The notes beneath the pieces were generated by a model, which worked only from the letters and a program-made list of their open reading frames with translations, had not been told where the DNA came from and did no database searches. Made by a program: the position numbers and the translations under genes. A DNA stretch of 11,293 bases, from positions 1 through 11,293 of the forward strand of contig CAZONM010000179.1 in the NCBI GenBank assembly GCA_964580865.1, read 5' to 3'. The DNA comes from JACOUT01 sp964580865. Lineage in GTDB: Bacteria > Myxococcota > UBA727 > VGSZ01. Each line of letters begins with the position of its first letter. Within the stretch, counting starts at the first letter, position 1. Shown here one piece after another: positions 5,081-11,293 of the stretch.

Positions 5081-7126
5081 ATGGCCGCGGGCACGACGAC
5101 AATCGGGGTGGTTGGTGCGGGCAACATGGGCGCGGGCATCGCGCAGAAGTACGCAACCGAGGGCTTCACCGTGGTGGTGGTCGACCTCGACCCCGCGGCC
5201 GCCGAGCGCGGGCGCGAGCGCGTGACGCAGACCCTCAGCGAGGGCGTGGCGCGCAAGATCTTCACGCCCGAGCAGAGAGATCAGATCCTCGGCCGCATGA
5301 CCTTCACCGCCGACCGCGACGCGCTCAAGGGCGCCGCGCTGGTGGTGGAGGCCGTCTTCGAGGACAAGCGCGTCAAGCAGGAGCTGTTCAAGGACCTCGA
5401 CCAGCGCCTCGGCAAAGAGACCGTCCTCGCCACCAACACCTCCAGCTTCTATGTCGACGACGTGGCGGAGGTGTGCGCGCACAAGGAGCGCGTGGTGGGG
5501 CTGCACTTCTTCTACCACCCGGCCAAGAACCGCCTCGTCGAGGTCATCCCCGGCACGGCCACCTCGCGCGCCGCGTTCGATCGCGCCTGGGACATCCAGG
5601 TGCAGACCGGCAAGACGCCGGTCGAGTGCGCCGACGCCCCCGGGTTCATCGTCAACCGCTTCTTCGTGCCGTGGCTCAACGAGAGCATGCGCATCGTCAA
5701 GGAGGGCGCGGCCGACATCGCCACCGTGGAGGCCGCCGCCAAGCGCGCCTTCGGCGTGGGCATGGGGCCGTTCGAGCTCATGAACGTCACCGGCGTGCCC
5801 ATCACGCTGCATGCGGCCACCACGCTCGGGCAGGAGCTGTCGGCGTTCTACGCGCCCTGCGACCTCATCCGCCCCATGGTCGAGGCCAAGAAGAACTGGG
5901 ATCTCTCCGGCACTCCCGACGAGAGCAAGCTCGTCGCCATCGGCGAGCGGCTGTGGGGCTGCGTGTGGCAGATCGCGTGCACGCTGGTGTTCGACGAGAA
6001 GGTCTGCACCCTCGAGGACTGCGACCTCGGCGCCCGCGTGGGCCTGCGCTGGCCCAAGGGCCCGTTCGAGGCGGCCAACCAGCAGGGCACGCGCGTGGCG
6101 CTCGACGCCGTGAAGCAGCTCGTTGCGCGCTGGCCTGACCTCAAGGTGCCGGGCGTGCTCGCCGAGCACGGTGAGAAGAACGCGCCCTTCGCCATCCGTC
6201 TGGTGACCACCCGCGTCGTCGACGGCGTCGGTGTCATCACCTTCAACCGCCCCGACGCCATGAACGCGCTCAACGAGGCCGTGGTGGCGCAGCTCGACCA
6301 GGCCTTCACCAAGCTCGAGGCCGACGCTGCGGTCAAGGGCATCGTCATCGAGGGCAAGGGCAAGGCCTTCGTGGCGGGCGCCGACACCAAGTTCTTCGTG
6401 GAGCAGATCGAGCAGCGCGCGGTGCCGCGCATCGTGCGCTTCGCCAGCGACGGGCAGGAGCTGTTCCGTCGCATCGACCGCTGCAAGAAGCCGGTGGTGT
6501 GCAAGCTGCACGGCCTGTCGCTCGGCGGCGGCAGCGAGCTGGCGCTGGCCTGCGACTGGATCGTGGCGAGCGAGAAGGGCTCCCTCGGCTTCCCCGAGAC
6601 GGGCATCGGCATCTACCCGGGCCTCGGCGGCACGCAGCGCAGCGCCCGCCGCGTGGGCGTGCCGCTGGCGCGCTGGCTGGTGCTGTCGGGCGAGGCCGTC
6701 GACGCAAAGACCGCCCGGGCCATGGGCTTGGTCGACGAGGTCGTGGCCGCCTCCGAGCTCGACCAGCGCTGCCGCGCCCGCGCGCTCTCGGGCGAGACGC
6801 GCCCCGAGCGCGCGCCGCCCGCCAAGGCGCCTCCGGGCTTCGAGGCGGCCTGGCGCGCGTTCACCTGGACGTCGCTCTACGACCTGCACAAGGGCCTCGC
6901 CAACGTCGACGACGCGGCGGTCGCCAAGAGCGTCAAGAAGGTGAGCTTCAAGGCGCCGCTCGCGGCCATGGCCGCCGACGAGCTCGTCAAGCTCGCGGGC
7001 ACCGCTACGCTCGAGGAGGGCCTGCGCGCCGAGACCGCAGGGCTTCAGCGCATCTTCTCGAGCAAGGACGCCTACGAAGGGCTCTCGTCGCTCGGCGTGC
7101 GGCGGCCGAGCTTCAAGGGGCAGTAG
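5081..7126 (+). CDS. Fused 3-hydroxyacyl-CoA dehydrogenase / enoyl-CoA hydratase (681 aa, dehydrogenase first)
   Basis: Catalyses hydration of a trans-2-enoyl-CoA to the (S)-3-hydroxyacyl-CoA and its NAD-dependent oxidation (or the reverse), in the cytosol. Residues about 7-190 are the NAD-binding domain, with GAGNMG (Gly12, 14, 17). Catalytic residues line up with short-chain HAD: Ser121 in TNTSS, His142 in GLHFF, Glu154 in LVEVIPG and Asn192 in VNRFF, with the family spacings. Two 3HCDH C-terminal modules follow (about 190-290 and 300-365). The crotonase domain spans about 372-570: oxyanion segments FVAGAD and LGGGSELALACD, and both catalytic glutamates, Glu486 and Glu506 (GFPETGIG), 20 apart as in mitochondrial hydratase. 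A helical tail of about 110 residues ends the protein. FadB/FadJ have the opposite order; this order matches archaeal crotonyl-CoA hydratase/3-hydroxybutyryl-CoA dehydrogenase fusions. Chain-length preference cannot be read from sequence. It is divergent from the gap-containing gene. Confidence 0.95.
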   Translation: MAAGTTTIGVVGAGNMGAGIAQKYATEGFTVVVVDLDPAAAERGRERVTQTLSEGVARKIFTPEQRDQILGRMTFTADRDALKGAALVVEAVFEDKRVKQELFKDLDQRLGKETVLATNTSSFYVDDVAEVCAHKERVVGLHFFYHPAKNRLVEVIPGTATSRAAFDRAWDIQVQTGKTPVECADAPGFIVNRFFVPWLNESMRIVKEGAADIATVEAAAKRAFGVGMGPFELMNVTGVPITLHAATTLGQELSAFYAPCDLIRPMVEAKKNWDLSGTPDESKLVAIGERLWGCVWQIACTLVFDEKVCTLEDCDLGARVGLRWPKGPFEAANQQGTRVALDAVKQLVARWPDLKVPGVLAEHGEKNAPFAIRLVTTRVVDGVGVITFNRPDAMNALNEAVVAQLDQAFTKLEADAAVKGIVIEGKGKAFVAGADTKFFVEQIEQRAVPRIVRFASDGQELFRRIDRCKKPVVCKLHGLSLGGGSELALACDWIVASEKGSLGFPETGIGIYPGLGGTQRSARRVGVPLARWLVLSGEAVDAKTARAMGLVDEVVAASELDQRCRARALSGETRPERAPPAKAPPGFEAAWRAFTWTSLYDLHKGLANVDDAAVAKSVKKVSFKAPLAAMAADELVKLAGTATLEEGLRAETAGLQRIFSSKDAYEGLSSLGVRRPSFKGQ

Positions 7127-7169
7127 GGTCGCGCTCTCGACGAGCGCTCGCGCGTCGACGTCGGTGCCA

Positions 7170-7982
7170 TCACGGGGGCGGAGCGCCGGCGTCGCGCCGT
7201 TCGCTCGCCGCGCCGGCGTCGCTCGGCCCCGCGTCGGGCAGAGGCGCGGGCTCGTGGCGCGCGCTCTTCGGCACCACCACGAGCGCGTTCGGCACGGCCC
7301 AGCCGCCGTCGACGCCGAGCTTGAAGCCGCCCAGGCGCGCGTTCACCTGCGTCGACGGCCCGCCGTCGAGGTTGAGCGCGTTGGTGCAGCCGAGGCCGCC
7401 CTGTGCGCGCGGGCGCGCCAGGAATTGCGCGAAGTGCGTCGCGTCGGCCGGCGCCGTGGTCACCACCACGACGAGCGTGGCGCCCTCGGCGCACACGGCG
7501 GTGCGCTCGGCCGCCGCGGGCTTGAGCTTCTGCACCGCGCCGTCGACGATGAGGCGCGGCACACCCTGCACCACGAGCTCGCCGCCAGGCGCGTCGGCGG
7601 GCAGGGCGTCGCCGGCCATCACGCGCGCTTGCCCGTGGTCGACGACCAGCGCACCCCACCGCGCCTGCCGGTCCTTGGTGAGGAGGCGGCCAGCGTCCAC
7701 CACGCGGCCCATGGCGCGGCCGCGGGGATCGAAGAAGCTCGCGTTGACCGCCAGGTGTTGCGGCCAGCGCGCCGCCAGCTCCGACACGCGCTTGCGCTCG
7801 CTGCCCTGCGCGACGGTGACGTCGACCTGCGCGAGGTCGACGATGAACGCGTGACCGCCGAAGGCGGGATCGGCGCGCTCGGAGAACGCGCCCGCCTCCA
7901 CGCCGGGAGCCACGTGCGAGAACACGATGGGCGCGGGCGCGGCGCTCGAGCAGGCGCCGAGCACGACCGTGCAGGCGAGCAC
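7170..7982 (-). CDS. NAGPA/DUF2233-family (phosphodiester glycosidase-like) lipoprotein
   Basis: From GTG 7982 the product is 270 aa. The N-terminus MLACTVVLGACSS carries a lipobox (LGAC, Cys11) but an unusually short signal. A CTG at 7994, overlapping the upstream stop, would add MRGT and give a more normal signal, but GAGGGG four bases before GTG 7982 favours the shorter form. The NAGPA-fold signatures are VNASFFDPRG (Asn80 to Gly88), the Arg-Thr-Ala near 160 and NALNLDGGPST around Asp206. Members cleave or bind phosphodiester-linked sugars on the envelope; many bacterial ones are uncharacterised. The last 25 residues are Pro/Ala/Asp-rich and disordered. It lies eight bases after the MaoC stop, so the two are likely co-transcribed. 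It converges on the fused dehydrogenase gene 43 bases away, with only a weak hairpin between them. Confidence 0.85.
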   Translation of the reverse strand: MLACTVVLGACSSAAPAPIVFSHVAPGVEAGAFSERADPAFGGHAFIVDLAQVDVTVAQGSERKRVSELAARWPQHLAVNASFFDPRGRAMGRVVDAGRLLTKDRQARWGALVVDHGQARVMAGDALPADAPGGELVVQGVPRLIVDGAVQKLKPAAAERTAVCAEGATLVVVVTTAPADATHFAQFLARPRAQGGLGCTNALNLDGGPSTQVNARLGGFKLGVDGGWAVPNALVVVPKSARHEPAPLPDAGPSDAGAASERRDAGAPPP

Positions 7983-7986
7983 GGTG

Positions 7987-7992
7987 CCCCTC
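7987..7992 (-). promoter_or_regulatory. Shine-Dalgarno GAGGGG for the NAGPA lipoprotein, overlapping the MaoC stop
   Basis: The minus strand reads TGAGGGG, so the MaoC stop codon shares bases with the ribosome site four bases ahead of GTG 7982. This arrangement suits re-initiation by terminating ribosomes. Confidence 0.55.
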
Positions 7993-8833
7993 AGGCGAGC
8001 TCCACGACGCCGCTCTTGAGCACGAGCACGCCGACCTGGTTGGTCACGCGCACCAGCCAGGGCCCACGCGCGTCGCCGCGCGCCTCGATGTTCAGGGTGT
8101 CGCCCATCATCACCGGGCGGTTGAAGCGCACCGCGAGCCGCCGGATCTTCATCGGGTCGCCCCCCGCCTGCCGCACGGCGGCGTTGTGCACGAACGCCAT
8201 CGTACACAAGCCGTGCAGGATGATGCCCGGCAGGCCCGCCGCCTTGGCCATGGCCTCGTCCTTGTGGATGGGGTTGTGGTCGCCGGACGCGTCGGCGTAG
8301 CGCAGGCTCTGGTCGGCGTCGACGACCTGGCTGGCGGTCCACGCGGGCCCCTGGCCGCTCCAGGCGGCCTCCTCGGCCTCGCGCTCGCGCTTCTCTGCCT
8401 CGAGGCTCTCCTTCTTGCGTGGGCCGCGCACGAACAGCCCGCTCTTGGCCTCGAGCACGGGCTCGCCGCGCTGGTTGGCCGCACTGACCACGACGGTGAG
8501 CAGCTCGCCGGTGGTCTTGTCCGCGATGTCCACCACCTTCGACGTCGAGGTGATGACGTCGCCGGCGCGCACCGGCGCCAGGAACCGCATGTCTTGGTCG
8601 CCGTGCACCAGGCGCATCATGTCGACCTGCAGCTCGGGGTCGAAGAGCGGGGCCGACAGCGCCTTGACCGAGAACGCCACGCCGAACATCGGCGGCACAA
8701 TCGCGTGTGCCCCCTGGTACGCGGCGAGATCGGCGTTGGTCGCGCTGGCGTAGGCCCGCGCACCCTCGGCGGTGACGGCCACGGGCTCCAAGCCCCGGTA
8801 CTCCTTGCCGATCAGCGCGCGGTTCATGGGCAT
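7991..8833 (-). CDS. Double-hotdog MaoC-family (R)-specific enoyl-CoA/ACP hydratase
   Basis: A 280-aa protein with two hotdog domains. Residues about 5-137 form a non-catalytic N-terminal MaoC-like domain (FAS1 dehydratase-region type). Residues 138-160 are a highly charged linker (KKESLEAEKREREAEE). Residues about 165-280 form the catalytic domain with the hydratase-2 motif YADASGDHNPIHKDEAMAKAAG; Asp185 and His190 are the expected catalytic pair, followed by GIILHGL. The family hydrates trans-2-enoyl thioesters to (R)-3-hydroxyacyl products, feeding polyhydroxyalkanoate, beta-oxidation or fatty-acid synthesis pathways. Start ATG 8833 follows GGAGG by seven bases; ATG 8827 is in frame but less well placed. 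It is divergent from the PabA/TrpG-like gene across 100 bases and heads a probable two-gene operon with the NAGPA lipoprotein. Substrate is not predictable. Confidence 0.92.
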   Translation of the reverse strand: MPMNRALIGKEYRGLEPVAVTAEGARAYASATNADLAAYQGAHAIVPPMFGVAFSVKALSAPLFDPELQVDMMRLVHGDQDMRFLAPVRAGDVITSTSKVVDIADKTTGELLTVVVSAANQRGEPVLEAKSGLFVRGPRKKESLEAEKREREAEEAAWSGQGPAWTASQVVDADQSLRYADASGDHNPIHKDEAMAKAAGLPGIILHGLCTMAFVHNAAVRQAGGDPMKIRRLAVRFNRPVMMGDTLNIEARGDARGPWLVRVTNQVGVLVLKSGVVELA

Positions 8834-8840
8834 GGTGCGA

Positions 8841-8845
8841 CCTCC
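8841..8845 (-). promoter_or_regulatory. Shine-Dalgarno GGAGG deciding the MaoC start
   Basis: A perfect GGAGG lies seven bases before ATG 8833 on the minus strand. It excludes the much longer open frame that continues upstream through the divergent gene. Confidence 0.8.
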
Positions 8846-8933
8846 GGCGCCTTGGTAGCACGGCCTCATGGCGTCGAGCACACCCGGTCGCCGCTTGGTG
8901 AATGGCGGGCCGCCCCCGTCGTCCGAGGGGCGC

Positions 8934-9590
8934 ATGGACGTTCTGCTGCTCGACAACCGCGACTCGTTCACGTGGAACCTGGCGCAAGGGTTCCTGGAGC
9001 TCGGCGCCAGCGTGGAGGTGACGCAGTCCGACGCCACCAACGCGCCCGCGGTGCTCACGGCGCGGCCGCGCCTGGTGGTCATCGGCCCCGGTCCCCGCGG
9101 GCCTGCGGAGCTGCCGGCGCTCGAGGCGCTCGTGGCTGCGCTCGTCGGCGAGATCCCGGTCTTCGGCGTGTGCCTGGGGCTGCAGGCGCTCGTGCGCGTC
9201 GCGGGCGGGCGGGTGGCGCGCGCCCGCGCGCCGGTGCACGGCATGCGCGACGCCATCACCCACGACGGGCGCGGCGTGTTCGCGCACCTGCCGTCGCCCC
9301 TGTGGGTGATGCGCTACCACTCGCTGGTGGTCACCGACGTGCCGCCGCGCTTCGTCGTCAGCGCCCGCGACGCGCACGGGCAGGTGATGGGAGTGCGCGA
9401 CGAGGCCGCGCGGGTCGAGGCCGTGCAGTTCCACCCCGAGTCCATCGGCACCGCCGGTGGCATGGCGATGCTGCGCTCGGCCCTGCTCCTCGGCGGCGTC
9501 GAGCGCGCGCTGCCGGCCCACAGGGCAGGGGCGGTGCCGCCGCCGGGCTCGCTCGGCCCCGGGCACCCCGAGGCGCGCTATGGTCGCTGA
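8934..9590 (+). CDS. Class I glutamine amidotransferase, PabA/TrpG type (component II)
   Basis: The 218-aa protein releases ammonia from glutamine for a chorismate-using partner (aminodeoxychorismate or anthranilate synthase component I). It starts MDVLLLDNRDSFTWNLAQGF, the typical PabA/TrpG N-terminus, so ATG 8934 with GAGGGG three bases upstream is preferred over the in-frame ATG at 8868. The oxyanion/glutamine loop is VIGPGPRGP; the nucleophile Cys80 is in FGVCLGLQ; RYHSL is present; His167 and Glu169 in VQFHPES complete the triad. About 30 C-terminal residues (from about 188) are a Pro/Gly-rich extension beyond the usual end. No component I gene is in the window, so folate versus tryptophan assignment is open, and I give no gene symbol. 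Confidence 0.9.
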   Translation: MDVLLLDNRDSFTWNLAQGFLELGASVEVTQSDATNAPAVLTARPRLVVIGPGPRGPAELPALEALVAALVGEIPVFGVCLGLQALVRVAGGRVARARAPVHGMRDAITHDGRGVFAHLPSPLWVMRYHSLVVTDVPPRFVVSARDAHGQVMGVRDEAARVEAVQFHPESIGTAGGMAMLRSALLLGGVERALPAHRAGAVPPPGSLGPGHPEARYGR

Positions 9591-9639
9591 CGTATCGCTG
9601 ACCTACTGCTGATGCATCGCAGGCACCAACGAGGGGACC

Positions 9640-10506
9640 ATGAGGGACACCATGCTGCGTCGTCGTGAACTGCTCCGCCTGGCCGCCGGCGTCGCCGCTG
9701 CCGGTGTGGTGGTGCCGGCATCGGGGTGCGCCACGCTGTGCGATCTCCTCGGTAACTTCATCAAGGCGCCGGACCTGCGCATCAAGAAGATGGACATCAC
9801 CAAGATGACGCTGACGTCCATCAGCACCAAGTTCCTCGTCGACCTCATCAACCCAAACCCGTTCGGCTTCCGCCTCGACGGCCTCGACTACCTGCTGCGC
9901 CTCGACGGCATGGAGGTGTCGAAGGGACGGGCGCCCAAGGGCATCACGCTCAAGCCGCGCGGCAAAGCCGCCACCGAGCTCGATCTTGACTTCGACCTCG
10001 GGCGCACCACGGCGGCGGTGCTCAAGCTCATCGAGCACCGCTCCATCGCCTACGAGCTGCAGACCGTCGGCAAGTTCTTCGGCAAGCAGGGCGGCCTCGA
10101 CGTCCCCGCCTCGTTCAAGGGCAACATGCCGATGCCCATCATCCCCAAGCTCGGCATCAAGAGCTTCGCGCCCACGTCGGCTGGCCCGGGCGGCATCGGC
10201 TTCAAGGTGGTGGCCGAGGTGGAGAACACCAACGGCTTCGATATCCCCATCGACGGCTTCGGCTTCGACGTCAAGCTCGATGGGCGGCGCGTGCTCTCGA
10301 ACAAGTCGATCAAGGGCGTGACGCTCAAGTCGAAGAAGACCAGCACGGTGCCGTTCCAATTCGACGTGGGGCTCGTCGAGGTCGGCCTGTCCCTCGCCGA
10401 GCTCGCCTCGGGGCGCCGGCTCGCCTACGAGGTCGGCAGCGAGCTCAAGGCGGGCTTCTTGAAACTGCCGTTCACGCACAAGGGCAGCGTGCGCGTCTCG
10501 TCGTGA
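9640..10506 (+). CDS. Tandem LEA14/WHy-domain protein with a Tat-type lipoprotein signal
   Basis: The 288-aa product starts MRDTMLRRRELLRLAAG, with a twin-arginine-like RRRELL, a hydrophobic stretch and the lipobox PASGC (Cys30). It should be exported folded by Tat and lipidated. Two LEA14 (water-stress/hypersensitive) beta-sandwich domains follow. The first, about 45-140, contains FLVDLINPNPFGFRLDGLDYLLRL-type sequence. The second, about 160-275, contains VVAEVENTNGFDIPIDGFGFDVKL-type sequence and KGVTLKSKK. The NPN/NTN plus F-x-hydrophobic pattern is the family hallmark. LEA14 proteins are linked to desiccation and stress tolerance; bacterial envelope members have no settled function. Start ATG 9640 has GAGGGG three bases upstream; ATG 9652 also has a ribosome-site-like GAGGGA and would leave the Tat motif nearer the N-terminus. 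Confidence 0.88.
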   Translation: MRDTMLRRRELLRLAAGVAAAGVVVPASGCATLCDLLGNFIKAPDLRIKKMDITKMTLTSISTKFLVDLINPNPFGFRLDGLDYLLRLDGMEVSKGRAPKGITLKPRGKAATELDLDFDLGRTTAAVLKLIEHRSIAYELQTVGKFFGKQGGLDVPASFKGNMPMPIIPKLGIKSFAPTSAGPGGIGFKVVAEVENTNGFDIPIDGFGFDVKLDGRRVLSNKSIKGVTLKSKKTSTVPFQFDVGLVEVGLSLAELASGRRLAYEVGSELKAGFLKLPFTHKGSVRVSS

Positions 10507-10529
10507 CCGCCGCGGCGCGGTGCGCGCCG

Positions 10530-10558
10530 TGAACACGAGGGGGCGTTCGCGGTAGCGT
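10530..10558 (+). promoter_or_regulatory. Possible promoter for a leaderless transcript
   Basis: TGAACA (10530-10535) and TAGCGT (10553-10558) are separated by exactly 17 bases. A start 7-10 bases after the -10 would fall on or next to ATG 10568. The gene has no Shine-Dalgarno in the expected window, which fits a leaderless mRNA. Hexamer matches are only 4/6 and 3/6. Confidence 0.35.
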
Positions 10559-10567
10559 GTGGCCGCC

Positions 10568-11293
10568 ATGGCTTCGACGGCACCGCCACGCGCGCTTCTT
10601 CCCAAGGGGGGATGGGTCGCCGGCTCCTTCGAGGGGCCGTACGAGGCGCTCCTGCAGAAGGTGCGGCCTGCGGCCCTGATCGACGACGCGCGTGTGCACG
10701 ACCTCACGCTCTTGCCCGGATACGTGCGCGGCCTTCGGCGCGCGCGCGCGCCGGCGTTCACCGCGGGCGGGCGGCCGCCGTTGTCCCAGGCGCGCCTCGA
10801 GGTGCTCGCCGAGCTCGACGCCGAGGTGCCGCGCGAGCCGCCGCCGGGCAGCGCGCCGCAGCGCGCACCTCCGCCGTCGCCGCTGCCGGTGGTGCATCGG
10901 CTGGTCCTGCGCGACGTGTTCCTGTGCGACTGGACCGCCGAGCCCCTGCTCGACGAGGTCGCCATGTCGCGCGGCGTGGTGCGCGGCGTGCTCTATGGCC
11001 GTGTGGGGCCCGAGCCGTGGTCGTGGTGGCGCTGGCTGTGGCTGGTGCTGCTGCTCCTGTGTCTGCTCTTGGTGCTGCTGCTGTTCGTTCGCTGCGCGCC
11101 GCTCGAGCCCGTGATCGGCCCGGTGCGTCATCGCATCGTCACTGGCGTCGACGATCTGCGCTGGCGCGTCGTGGAGCACTTTGGCCATGACGCTGACGCG
11201 GCGCTCGTCGCTGAGGCGACGCGCGGCACCGGAGGCGCGGGCGCGGGAGGCGCGGGCGCGGGAGGCGCGGGCGCGGGAGGCGCGGGCGCGGGA
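10568..11293 (+). CDS. Membrane-anchored protein of unknown function, 3' end outside the window
   Basis: ATG 10568 opens a frame that runs to the last base (242 codons visible, no stop). GTG 10559 is an alternative; a TAG at 10553 bars longer forms. Residues 1-130 are soluble and Arg/Pro/Ala-rich, with PKGGWVAGSFEGPYEALLQ near the start and a Pro-rich spacer (EPPPGSAPQRAPPPSPLP). A short segment, VVHRLVLRDVFLCDWTAEPLLDEVA, precedes a single strong transmembrane helix at about 152-174. That helix is entered through a Trp-rich edge (WSWWRWLW) and is nearly all Leu/Val. After it come about 45 residues and then a Gly/Ala repeat. Charge bias suggests N-terminus inside and C-terminus in the periplasm. 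I do not recognise the family. Confidence 0.72.
   Translation, partial: MASTAPPRALLPKGGWVAGSFEGPYEALLQKVRPAALIDDARVHDLTLLPGYVRGLRRARAPAFTAGGRPPLSQARLEVLAELDAEVPREPPPGSAPQRAPPPSPLPVVHRLVLRDVFLCDWTAEPLLDEVAMSRGVVRGVLYGRVGPEPWSWWRWLWLVLLLLCLLLVLLLFVRCAPLEPVIGPVRHRIVTGVDDLRWRVVEHFGHDADAALVAEATRGTGGAGAGGAGAGGAGAGGAGAG
11234..11293 (+). repeat. Perfect 15-bp tandem repeat, four copies to the window edge
   Basis: The unit GGCGCGGGCGCGGGA occurs four times without a mismatch and is preceded by one extra GGA. In the reading frame of the last gene it encodes Gly-Ala-Gly-Ala-Gly units. The array continues to the final base, so its true copy number is unknown. Confidence 0.95.

Noticed and set aside
7131..7147. 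Hairpin GCGCT/AGCGC between convergent genes as a terminator
   Set aside because: The stem is only five pairs with a seven-base loop and no T-run. Such stems are common by chance in this GC-rich DNA.
7170..9566. A single minus-strand frame of almost 800 codons
   Set aside because: Only its last 270 codons show a real family (NAGPA). The rest is antisense to the MaoC and PabA/TrpG-like genes, is Arg/Gly/Ala-rich, and reflects high GC.
9579..9584. TATGGT as a -10 element for the LEA14 gene
   Set aside because: There is no acceptable -35 at 16-18 bases upstream (GCCCCG), and it lies inside the end of the preceding coding sequence.
9358..10965. Long minus-strand open frame opposite the LEA14 and last genes
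   Set aside because: It has Glu/Leu/Arg/Gly-rich shadow composition with no recognisable motif, while both opposing plus-strand frames have clear signals and domains.

Overview
The window is about 70% GC with strong G/C bias at third codon positions. It carries several envelope lipoproteins, including an RCC1-repeat lipoprotein with a Gly-Glu linker and a signal-anchored protein with a TolB-N/CsgG-like look. This gene style is typical of Myxococcota (the former myxobacterial Deltaproteobacteria), probably from a draft or metagenome-derived scaffold. The assignment rests on gene style only; there is no marker gene except a tRNA.

Left part (1-2420): the window opens inside, or just upstream of the start of, a large plus-strand gene. 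Its product appears to combine a caspase/CHAT-like His-Cys domain with a C-terminal HExxH metallopeptidase-like domain. It converges across a short GC hairpin on a minus-strand gene for a 146-aa single-pass membrane protein. Bases 2421-2679 hold no convincing gene but do hold a cluster of TGCGC-containing motifs.

Centre-left (2680-5031, all minus): a putative two-gene operon encodes a signal-peptide protein with a possible TolB-N/CsgG-like domain and, one base after its stop, an RCC1-repeat lipoprotein with a (GE)16 linker. A tRNA-Glu(UUC) gene follows in the same direction. The first gene is interrupted by a 100-N gap. The 55 bases on the two sides of the gap are identical, and collapsing them restores one reading frame, so the gap looks like an unmerged contig overlap rather than missing DNA.

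Centre-right (5081-8833): a plus-strand fused 3-hydroxyacyl-CoA dehydrogenase/enoyl-CoA hydratase has the dehydrogenase first. It converges on a minus-strand pair: a double-hotdog MaoC-type hydratase followed by a NAGPA-type phosphodiester-glycosidase lipoprotein. The fused enzyme and the MaoC protein belong to families of opposite 3-hydroxyacyl-CoA stereospecificity (S and R), which points to fatty-acyl or short-chain acyl-CoA metabolism.

Right part (8934-11293, all plus): a class I glutamine amidotransferase of the PabA/TrpG type diverges from the MaoC gene. It is followed by a two-domain LEA14-like protein with a Tat-type lipoprotein signal, and then by a membrane-anchored protein of unknown function. 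That last protein runs off the window inside a perfect 15-bp tandem repeat. Apart from the two minus-strand operons, the genes look like ordinary independent housekeeping or accessory units. I see no insertion sequence, prophage or CRISPR array.
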